From Arenibaculum pallidiluteum (GTDB lineage: Bacteria; Pseudomonadota; Alphaproteobacteria; Azospirillales; Azospirillaceae): DNA of 64,000 nucleotides. The position numbers and the translations under genes are program-made. Shown here in pieces: positions 57,673-64,000 of this stretch. The first letter of the stretch is position 1; the number at the start of each line of letters is the position of its first letter. The stretch spans positions 186,001 through 250,000 of the forward strand of contig NZ_JAFIQU010000005.1 in assembly GCF_017355985.1 (NCBI RefSeq). The letters are read 5' to 3'. The notes below the pieces were generated by a model. That model was not told the DNA's origin. It saw nothing but the letters and a program-made list of their open reading frames with translations, and ran no database searches.

Positions 57673-58001
57673 GCCGGAAGCACGCACGGCTACAGTCGCT
57701 CGGCTCGCCCATCGCCACGCTGTCCACGGTGACCGCCAAGCCCTCGCCGAAGCGCGCTGAGGCGTTCTATCTCTCGCCCGACTGGCGCACACTGGTGGCG
57801 AGGCTGATCACGCAGCGCGGCCGTCGGTGCGAGGAGTGCGGCAAGGCTGGCTGCAGGATCTTCGGCGACCACGTCCACGAACTGAAGGACGGCGGCGCGC
57901 CGCTCGACTCGAGCAACGTCAAGCTGCTCTGCGGCGCGTGCCACTCAGCAAAGACGGCCCGAGTGCGGGCCGAGCGCATGGCGACCCATCACCGTCGCTG
58001 A
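57669..58001 (+). CDS. HNH endonuclease
   Basis: A 110-residue HNH nuclease. Zinc-binding cysteine pairs are GRRCEECGKAGC and LLCGACHSAKT, and the HNH core is IFGDHVHELKDGGAPLDSSN with the final Asn in VKLL-preceding SSN. In HK97-like phages an HNH gene just upstream of terminase is required for packaging with TerS/TerL. The GTG start at 57669 overlaps the holin-like stop. The small terminase follows after 129 bp. Confidence 0.9.
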   Translation: MSRKHARLQSLGSPIATLSTVTAKPSPKRAEAFYLSPDWRTLVARLITQRGRRCEECGKAGCRIFGDHVHELKDGGAPLDSSNVKLLCGACHSAKTARVRAERMATHHRR

Positions 58002-58130
58002 CGGGGAGGGGGAGGGTCAAAGTCTGGGCCGACGCATGGGCGGTAACCGCACGGGTCTCATCCGCGGATTATCTCCCCCAGTTTGATTTCGCCCCCGCGT
58101 CCGCGACCCGAATTCAAAGGCTAATCAAAC

Positions 58131-58496
58131 ATGGCACGAGGCGGGTTCAGGCCGGGCGCCGGGCGCCCCAAGGGCGCGAAGAAGGCGACCCCGGCTGTGA
58201 AGAAGGCCGAGGCTGTGCTCGACCAGGCGGCCGCTGCGGCGCCGGAAGCGCCCGCGCCGAAGCGGCGTTTCGCTACGGCGCTCGACTTCGCGATGGCGGC
58301 GATCAACGGCGAGCTGCCGGACATCGAGTCCGCCGACCGCACGCGGCTGGCGATTGCGGCGATGCCCTACCAGCACCCCAAGCTGGCCGAGCAGGCGCCG
58401 GGCAAGAAGGCAGAGAAGGAGAAGGCGGCCGAGCAGGCGGGGAAGGGGCGCTTCGCAGCGCCGGCCGGGCCGCGGCTGGTCGCGTCTAACGGCTGA
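58131..58496 (+). CDS. terminase small subunit-like protein
   Basis: A 121-residue protein beginning MARGGFRPGAGRPKGAKK, a DNA-binding basic motif common in small terminases and DUF5681-type proteins. A helical section (RFATALDFAMAAINGELPDI) and a Lys/Glu-rich tail follow. It lies directly before, and overlaps by 1 bp, the large terminase gene (TGATG), which supports the role of recognising the pac/cos site. The sequence alone would only say DNA-binding protein. Confidence 0.7.
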   Translation: MARGGFRPGAGRPKGAKKATPAVKKAEAVLDQAAAAAPEAPAPKRRFATALDFAMAAINGELPDIESADRTRLAIAAMPYQHPKLAEQAPGKKAEKEKAAEQAGKGRFAAPAGPRLVASNG

Positions 58497-60172
58497 TGGA
58501 CTGGTCGACCGCCTGCCCGGACTGGGAACGCCGGATCGTCGCCCGGGAATCTCTGATCCCCTTCGATCCGCTGTTCCCCGACGAAGCCGCGGCCGCGCTG
58601 GACGTCTTCAACGCGCTGCGCATCGTCGACGCGCCGGGCAGCCCTACGATGGGCGAAGCGGCGCGGCCGTGGCTGCAGGACTTCGTCGGGTCGATCTTCG
58701 GCGCCTATAACCCCGAGACCGGGCGCCGGCTAATCACCGAGTTCTTCCTGCTGATCTCGAAGAAGAACGCCAAGTCGACCGGCGCATCCGGGATCATGAT
58801 GACGGCGCTGCTGCGCAACTGGCGGCAGAGCGGCGAGTTCCAGATCCTGGCGCCGACCATCGAGGTCGCGAATAACAGCTTCTTCCCGGCGCGCGACATG
58901 ATCCGCGCTGATCCGGAGCTGAACGATCTGCTGCAGGTGCAGGAGCACATCCGGACGATCACGCACCGCCAAACGCGGGCGACGCTGAAGGTCGTCGCGG
59001 CGGACAGCGACACGGTGTCGGGCAAGAAGGCGATCGGCACGCTGATCGACGAGCTCTGGCTGTTCGGCAAGCGGCCGAACGCCGAGAACATGCTGCGAGA
59101 GGCGATCGGCGGCCTGGCGTCGCGGCCCGAGGGATTCGTGATCTACGCCTCGACGCAGTCGGACGAGCCGCCGGCCGGCGTGTTCCGCCAGAAACTGCAG
59201 TATGCCCGCGGCGTGCGCGACGGGCGGATCAAGGACAAGCGCTTCCTGCCGGTGATCTACGAGTTCCCGCAGGGGATGCTCGACGCCGGCGAGCACAAGA
59301 ACAAGGCGAACTTCTACGTCACGAACCCCAACATGGGGGCATCGGTCGACGAGGAGTTCATCGAGCGTGAGTTCGACAAGGCGGTCGAGGCCGGCGAGGA
59401 GTCGCTGCGCGGCTTCCTGTCGAAGCATCTGAACGTCGAGATCGGCCTGGCGCTGCGCTCCGACCGCTGGGCGGGCGCCGACTATTGGGAGCAGGGCGGC
59501 GACCCCGCCCTGACGCTCGCCCAGCTGCTCGCGCGCTCCGAGGTCGTGACGGTCGGCGTTGACGGCGGCGGCCTCGATGACCTGCTCGGCCTGGCGGTCG
59601 TCGGGCGCGAGCGTGTGACGAACCGTTGGCTGCTGTGGGCGCACGCATGGGCGCACACGTCGGTGTTCGCGCGCCGCAAGGAGATTGCCCCGCGGCTGCG
59701 GGACTTCGAGAAGGACGGCGATCTTACGGTTGTCGAGCGCCTCGGCGACGACATCGACGGAGTGGTCGAGGTCGTGCGGCGGTGCGACGAGGCGGGGCTG
59801 CTGGCTTCGGTCGGCCTCGACCCGGTCGGCATCGGCGCGATCGTCGACGCGATGGCCGAGATCGGCGTCACGGATAACCGGGTCGTCGGCATCCCGCAGG
59901 GGTGGAAGCTGGCGGGTTCGATCAAGACGACCGAGCGCAAGCTGGCCGACGGCACGCTGTCCCACGGCGGCCGCCCGCTGATGGCGTGGTGCGTGGGCAA
60001 CGCGAAGGTCGAGCCGCGCGGCAACGCGCTGCTGATCACGAAGCAGGCGGCGGGCACGGCGAAGATCGACCCGCTGCTCGCGGCATTCAATGCGATCGCG
60101 TTGATGGCGACGAACCCGGAGGCGAGGGACGGCATGAACAGCTTCTTCGCCAGCCTGACGGGTGACGCATGA
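58496..60172 (+). CDS. terL: terminase large subunit
   Basis: The DNA-packaging motor and nuclease, 558 residues. The ATPase has a phage-type Walker A LLISKKNAKSTGASGIMM (about 82-99) and Walker B KAIGTLIDELWLFGK with Asp-Glu near 184, then a coupling motif IYASTQSDEPPAG. The nuclease domain contains VTVGVDGGGLDDLLGLAVVG, where the first catalytic Asp is expected, and later LDPVGIGAIVDAMAEIG. This is the Terminase_1/HK97-like type. Ends with an ATGA overlap with the portal gene. Confidence 0.92.
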   Translation: MDWSTACPDWERRIVARESLIPFDPLFPDEAAAALDVFNALRIVDAPGSPTMGEAARPWLQDFVGSIFGAYNPETGRRLITEFFLLISKKNAKSTGASGIMMTALLRNWRQSGEFQILAPTIEVANNSFFPARDMIRADPELNDLLQVQEHIRTITHRQTRATLKVVAADSDTVSGKKAIGTLIDELWLFGKRPNAENMLREAIGGLASRPEGFVIYASTQSDEPPAGVFRQKLQYARGVRDGRIKDKRFLPVIYEFPQGMLDAGEHKNKANFYVTNPNMGASVDEEFIEREFDKAVEAGEESLRGFLSKHLNVEIGLALRSDRWAGADYWEQGGDPALTLAQLLARSEVVTVGVDGGGLDDLLGLAVVGRERVTNRWLLWAHAWAHTSVFARRKEIAPRLRDFEKDGDLTVVERLGDDIDGVVEVVRRCDEAGLLASVGLDPVGIGAIVDAMAEIGVTDNRVVGIPQGWKLAGSIKTTERKLADGTLSHGGRPLMAWCVGNAKVEPRGNALLITKQAAGTAKIDPLLAAFNAIALMATNPEARDGMNSFFASLTGDA

Positions 60173-61386
60173 ACATCGTGCGCAAGATGGCGACCGTCGT
60201 TCGTCGGCTGACGCTGACGAACCCGGACGGCTGGGCGAATCCCGGTAGCACCAGCCACGCGAACGAGCCCGTTACCGAGACGTCGGCGCTCGCGCTGTCG
60301 GCGGTGTGGGCCTGCGTCAATCTGCTGTCGGGCACCATCGCGTCGCTGCCGCTGATGGTCTACCGCACGGCGCCGGACGGCACGCGCACGGTCGCTAAGG
60401 ATCACCCGCTCTTCCGGGTGCTACACGACAGCCCGAACGCCGACCAGACGGCGGCGGACTTTTGGGAATACGAGGTCGCCGGGGTCGAGCTGCAGGGCAA
60501 CGCCTTTGCGCGCGTCGCGCGGTCTGGTGGCCGCGTCGTGGCGCTGCACCCGGTCAAGCCCGAGCTCGTGACGGTCGATCGCCTGCCCTCGGGCGTCCTG
60601 CGCTACCGCTGGACCGAGGACGGCCGCGCCTATGAGGTGCTGCAGGACGGGATGCTGCACGTCCGCGGCTTCGGCGGCGCGCCGCTCGGCGGCATGTCCA
60701 CGCTGGCGTTTGGCCGGCACGCCTTCGGCCTGGCGATGGCAACCGACCGGGCGGCGGGCAAGACCTTCGCGAACGGCCTTCAGCCGACCGTCGGATTCAG
60801 CTTCGCGGGCTGGCTGACCAAGGAACAGCGCGCCGTCGCCGAGCAGAAGATGGCGGACAAGTACCTCGGCGCCATGAATGCTGGCCGCCCGGTGATCCTC
60901 GAGGGCGGCACCAAGATCGAGCCGATCAGCATCAAGCCGGAAGACGCGCAGATGCTGCAGTCCCGGTCGTTCTCGGTCGAGGAGATCTGCCGATTCTTCG
61001 GCGTGCCGCCGCACATGATCGGCCACACCGAGAAGACGACGTCTTGGGGCACCGGGCTCGAGCAGCAGACGCTCGGCTTCCAGAAGTTCACGCTGCGCCG
61101 GCGCCTGAAGCGCATCGAGCAGGCGATCGAGAAGCAGTTGCTGTCGCCGCAGGACCGCGCCGCCGGGATTACGGTCGAGTTCAACATCGAGGGGCTGCTG
61201 CGCGGCGACAGCGCGGCGCGGGCGGCCTTCTATAACGCCGGCCTCAACAACGGCTGGCTGATGATCAACGAGGTGCGTGCGCTGGAGAATCTGCCGCCCG
61301 TCGAGGGCGGGGACGTGCCCCGCATGCAGATGCAGAACGTCCCGATCTCGCAGGCCGGGGCCGCGCCGCAGGAGAACGCGCCATGA
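60169..61386 (+). CDS. HK97-family portal protein
   Basis: A 405-residue portal, the ring through which DNA enters the head. Landmarks are ETSALALSAVWACVNLLSGT at the N-terminal part, FWEYEVAGVELQGNAFARV, FSVEEICRFFGVPPHMIG (a highly conserved portal motif) and TLGFQKFTLRRRLKRIEQAI. Length fits the family. ATGA overlaps join it to the terminase upstream and the protease downstream, so the head genes form one translational chain. Confidence 0.93.
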   Translation: MNIVRKMATVVRRLTLTNPDGWANPGSTSHANEPVTETSALALSAVWACVNLLSGTIASLPLMVYRTAPDGTRTVAKDHPLFRVLHDSPNADQTAADFWEYEVAGVELQGNAFARVARSGGRVVALHPVKPELVTVDRLPSGVLRYRWTEDGRAYEVLQDGMLHVRGFGGAPLGGMSTLAFGRHAFGLAMATDRAAGKTFANGLQPTVGFSFAGWLTKEQRAVAEQKMADKYLGAMNAGRPVILEGGTKIEPISIKPEDAQMLQSRSFSVEEICRFFGVPPHMIGHTEKTTSWGTGLEQQTLGFQKFTLRRRLKRIEQAIEKQLLSPQDRAAGITVEFNIEGLLRGDSAARAAFYNAGLNNGWLMINEVRALENLPPVEGGDVPRMQMQNVPISQAGAAPQENAP

Positions 61387-62036
61387 AGACGCTGGATTTC
61401 GCGCTCGAGACGAAGGCCGTCGGCGACGAAGGCGCCTTCGAGGGCTATGCCTCGACCTTCGGCAATGTCGACCAGGGCGGCGACATCGTCGAGCCTGGCG
61501 CCTTCATCGAGGGCATCGTGAAGGCGAAGGACGAGGGCCGCTCGATCCCGATGCTGTGGCAGCACGATCAGCGCGAGCCCGTCGGCGTGTGGAAGGACAT
61601 CGCCGAGGACAGCAAGGGGCTGTATGTCCGCGGGCAGCTTCTGGTCGACGCCGATCCGCTGGCGAAGCGCGCGCACGCGCTGCTGAAGGCCAAGGCGCTC
61701 GGCGGCATGTCGATCGGCTACCGGATCCCCGCCGGCGGCATGGTCGAGGACGAGAAGCGCCGCGGCGTCTTCCGGTTGAAGAAGCTCGACCTGCGCGAAA
61801 TCTCGCTGGTCACGATGCCGATGAACATTCAGGCGCGCGTGACCTCGGTCAAATCCATCTTGGACGCCGGCCGCCTGCCGACCGTCCGCGAGTTTGAGGA
61901 GCACCTGCGGGATGCAGGCTTCTCGAAAAGCCTTGCTGCCGCCATCGCGGGCAAGGCGGCGCCGCATCTTCGGGGGGAGCCCGAGGCCGAGGCGGACGAG
62001 GCGAGCGCATTCATGCGGGCGCTTCTGAATCCCTGA
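61383..62036 (+). CDS. HK97-family prohead protease
   Basis: A 217-residue serine protease that matures the capsid. The catalytic His is in IPMLWQHDQREPVGVWKDI and the Ser in ALGGMSIGYRIPAGG, followed by LKKLDLREISLVTMPMNIQA, the usual third block. The C-terminal about 55 residues include a helical region and Glu/Ala-rich tail. It is followed after 21 bp by the major capsid gene, so both would be made together, as in HK97. Confidence 0.93.
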   Translation: MKTLDFALETKAVGDEGAFEGYASTFGNVDQGGDIVEPGAFIEGIVKAKDEGRSIPMLWQHDQREPVGVWKDIAEDSKGLYVRGQLLVDADPLAKRAHALLKAKALGGMSIGYRIPAGGMVEDEKRRGVFRLKKLDLREISLVTMPMNIQARVTSVKSILDAGRLPTVREFEEHLRDAGFSKSLAAAIAGKAAPHLRGEPEAEADEASAFMRALLNP

Positions 62037-62057
62037 CTTCAAACCATCGAGGATGCT

Positions 62058-63266
62058 ATGAGCACCGAAACTAAGACCGCCGAGCAGCTCGCCGGCGAAG
62101 TGAAGGCCGCGTTCTCCAAGTCGCTGGACGAGACCAAGAGCATCGCCGAGAAGGCGCTGGCCGAGGCTCGCGAGACCGGCAAGGTCGCCAACTCCACCAA
62201 GGAGAAGGCCGACGAGGCGCTGCTGAAGCTGAACGGCATCAGCGAGCAGCTCGCCGAGGTCGAGCAGAAGATGGCGCGCGCCGCTGATGGCGGCGACGCC
62301 GAGCCCGCCAAGAGCCTCGGGCAGCAGTTCATCGAGGACGAGCGCGTCAAGCAGTTCCTCGGTTCCGCCAGCAAGCGCGGCAAGGTCGACCTCGTCACCA
62401 AGGCGACGATCACCTCGGCCACGACCGACGCCGCGGGCTCCGCGGGCGATCTCGTGCAGGCGACCCGCCTGCCCGGCATCATCGGCATGCCCGACCGCCG
62501 GATGACGGTGCGCGACCTGCTGTCGCCCGGCCGCATGGACGGCAACGCGCTCGAGTACGTCAAGGAAACCGGCTTCACCAACAACGCCGGGATGGTTGCG
62601 GAAGGCACCGCCAAGCCGCAGTCGGATCTGAAGTTCGACCTCGTGAGCACGACCGCCAAGGTCGTCGCGCACTACGCCAAGGCGAGCCGCCAGATCCTCG
62701 ACGACGCCTCGCAGCTCGCGTCGTACATCGACTATCGCCTGCGCTACGGCCTCGCCTACAAGGAAGAGACTCAGCTCCTGAGCGGTGACGGCACCGGCCA
62801 GAATCTGCTCGGCATCATCCCGCAGGCGACCGCCTACGCTGCGCCGATCACCCTAACCTCGCCGACCAGCATCGACGTGCTGCGCCTGGCGATGCTGCAG
62901 GCGGCGCTGGCCGAGCTGCCGGCGACCGGCCATGTCCTCAACCCGATCGACTGGGCGTGGATCGAGACGCTCAAGGACGGCGAGGGCCGCTACATCATCG
63001 GCAACCCGCAGGGCAACCTCGCCCCGACGCTGTGGGGGCTGCCGGTGGTGACCACGCAGGCGATCTCGGTCGACAAGTTCCTGACCGGCGCCTTCAAGAT
63101 GGGCGCCCAGGTGTTCGACCGCTGGATGGCCCGGGTCGAGGTCGCCACGGAGAACGAGGACGACTTCATCAAGAACCTCGTCACGATGCTGTGCGAGGAG
63201 CGCCTGGCCCTGGCCGTCTACCGGCCGGAAGCCTTCATCTACGGCGACTTCGGTCGCGTGGCCTAA
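62058..63266 (+). CDS. HK97-fold major capsid protein
   Basis: A 402-residue capsid precursor. The N-terminal about 100 residues are a Lys/Glu-rich coiled coil, the scaffold-like delta domain that the protease removes. The mature part contains QATRLPGIIGMPDRRMTVRD, DGNALEYVKETGFTNNAGMV, SRQILDDASQLASYIDYRLR, GDGTGQNLLGIIPQATAY and a C-terminal LALAVYRPEAFIYGDFGRV, all standard for the family. The cleavage site probably lies between about residues 100 and 120. Confidence 0.95.
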   Translation: MSTETKTAEQLAGEVKAAFSKSLDETKSIAEKALAEARETGKVANSTKEKADEALLKLNGISEQLAEVEQKMARAADGGDAEPAKSLGQQFIEDERVKQFLGSASKRGKVDLVTKATITSATTDAAGSAGDLVQATRLPGIIGMPDRRMTVRDLLSPGRMDGNALEYVKETGFTNNAGMVAEGTAKPQSDLKFDLVSTTAKVVAHYAKASRQILDDASQLASYIDYRLRYGLAYKEETQLLSGDGTGQNLLGIIPQATAYAAPITLTSPTSIDVLRLAMLQAALAELPATGHVLNPIDWAWIETLKDGEGRYIIGNPQGNLAPTLWGLPVVTTQAISVDKFLTGAFKMGAQVFDRWMARVEVATENEDDFIKNLVTMLCEERLALAVYRPEAFIYGDFGRVA

Positions 63267-63321
63267 CGGCCGCGGGGGCGGGCTTCGGCTCGCCCCCAAC
63301 CTCTCCCCGACGGAGGCACCG

Positions 63322-63531
63322 ATGGCGAACAAGATGACTTTCCGCGTCATGCGCGAGATGGAAGGCGATCGCTTCTATCGCGCCGGCGAGACGCGCGAGA
63401 TGCTGCCGGCCGACGCCGCCCATCTGCTGCAGCTCGGTGCCCTGGCCGAGATCGACGGCAAGGTCGAGTCCACGCCGCTGAACAAGGCCGAGCCCGCGCC
63501 CCGGCGCAAGCGCACGACCGCTGCCGATTGA
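63322..63531 (+). CDS. small phage protein, 69 residues
   Basis: A basic/acidic small protein (MTFRVMREMEGDRFYRAGET, then REMLPADAAHLLQLGALAEI, tail with PAPRRKRTTAAD). Between capsid and connector genes many phages encode such a short protein. The GETREMLPADAAHLL pattern recurs in head-completion-region proteins, but no function is known. The ATG at 63322 has a GGAGGCACC site. Confidence 0.65.
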   Translation: MANKMTFRVMREMEGDRFYRAGETREMLPADAAHLLQLGALAEIDGKVESTPLNKAEPAPRRKRTTAAD

Positions 63532-63541
63532 GGGCGCCCGA

Positions 63542-64000
63542 ATGCTGACGACCTCCGCCGCACTGAATGCCGAGCTCGGCACGACCGGGCAGGATTACGA
63601 CGACCTGATCCGCCAGGTGTCGGCGGAGGTCGAGACCTATTGTGGCCGCACCTTCGCGTCCGCGTCGCGGACGCAGACGATCCGCCTGCCGCGCTGGCGT
63701 GAGCGCTTGATCCTCGACCGGACGCCGGTCGTGTCGATCGCATCCGTCGCGCAGAACGGCGAAGCGCTGACCGCCGACGAGATCGAGATCGAGGACTCGG
63801 GCGCCGGGTTCCTGCTGCGCGTGGACGCGGCCGGCTGCTCGCTCGGCTGGTGCGGCAAGGTCGTCGTGACCTACGTCGCTGGCTACGCCAGCACACCCGC
63901 CGACGTCGAGCGGTGCGTGCTCGACCTGTGCGTGCGGGCCTACCATGGGCGCGGCCGCGATCCGCTGCTGCGCAGCGAGAGGATCCTCGACGTGATCGAT
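63542..64000 (+). CDS. head-tail connector protein (gp6-like), partial
   Basis: The frame is open to the window end. The first 153 residues match phage gp6-type head-tail adaptors: ALNAELGTTGQDYDDLIRQV, then SAEVETYCGRTFASASRTQT, ERLILDRTPVVSIASVAQNG, and GKVVVTYVAGYASTPADVER. These proteins form the ring between portal and tail. Starting ATG 63542 lies 10 bp after the previous stop. Confidence 0.85.
   Translation, partial: MLTTSAALNAELGTTGQDYDDLIRQVSAEVETYCGRTFASASRTQTIRLPRWRERLILDRTPVVSIASVAQNGEALTADEIEIEDSGAGFLLRVDAAGCSLGWCGKVVVTYVAGYASTPADVERCVLDLCVRAYHGRGRDPLLRSERILDVID

Larger units (their letters stand above)
34589..64000. mobile_element. siphovirus-like prophage adjacent to tRNA-Glu (left part; right end beyond window)
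   Basis: Everything from the tRNA-Glu 3' end to the window end is phage or phage cargo. It has a divergent repressor/Cro switch at 47.9 kb, a leftward early operon, a rightward replication module, and an HK97-type morphogenesis module (terminase, portal, protease, capsid, connector). Extensive 1-4 bp gene overlaps are typical of phage operons. No integrase, lysis-complete or tail gene is seen, and tail genes should follow beyond 64,000. The left boundary is inferred from the tRNA; a matching attR cannot be tested within this window. Confidence 0.92.

Noticed and set aside
58002..58130. cos site between the HNH and small terminase genes
   Set aside because: The position is plausible for an HK97-like cos site, but no dyad or repeat that would identify it could be seen.

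Overview
The window is high-GC DNA from an alphaproteobacterium. Alphaproteobacterial markers include a HisZ-dependent histidine pathway, an alpha-type RpoH next to RluD, DUF1127 and a phage-borne GapR. The serC-serA ... hisZ-purA neighbourhood is one I associate with Rhodospirillales. That order-level guess is recall, not a search result.

Positions 1 to about 34,588 are chromosome. In order they carry: the end of a haem-uptake ABC operon (hmuTUV); an Hsp70-like ATPase; a leftward queuosine operon (queA-tgt-queF-queG) with a divergent yhhQ-type precursor transporter; an orphan polyprenyl glycosylphosphotransferase; small envelope proteins; a MocR-type regulator facing a DUF1127 gene; a MaoC-like hydratase; serC-serA; an AI-2E-type permease; an FkbM methyltransferase; cardiolipin synthase; a PilZ protein; hisZ-purA; a membrane-anchored pseudokinase; rluD-rpoH; threonine aldolase; two tandem secreted paralogues; and tRNA-Glu(CTC).

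From just after tRNA-Glu to the window end (about 34,589-64,000+) lies a siphovirus-like prophage of the HK97 type. Its lysogeny switch is a divergent CI-like S24 repressor and Cro-like gene around 47.9 kb. A tightly overlapping leftward early operon (42.1-47.9 kb) encodes RuvC-like, tandem-LuxR, DUF2800, DUF2815, GapR-like, dNMP-kinase-like and excisionase-like proteins. A rightward replication module (48.8-56.8 kb) encodes a MarR-like regulator, a small sigma factor, a frameshifted DUF1937 gene, a family A DNA polymerase and a primase/AAA helicase. The structural module (57.5-64 kb) runs from a holin-like gene and HNH endonuclease through terminase, portal, protease and capsid to a head-tail connector cut by the window edge. 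No integrase was recognised.

Cargo interrupts the phage plan at three places: (1) a WYL/TerB-like gene bounded by 15-bp direct repeats beside the tRNA; (2) an AT-richer three-gene operon at 37.9-41.9 kb (DGQHR-domain protein, unknown protein with an HEPN-like motif, D12-class adenine methyltransferase), the best candidate here for an undescribed defence system; (3) an antisense membrane/coiled-coil gene inside the replication module. Two compact non-coding structures also stand out: nine GCTTCA/TGAAGC hexamers in about 200 bp behind the helicase gene (possible origin iterons), and a leftward promoter with two palindromes, a hairpin, a 20-codon ORF with a near-perfect Shine-Dalgarno, a second hairpin and then an HTH gene.
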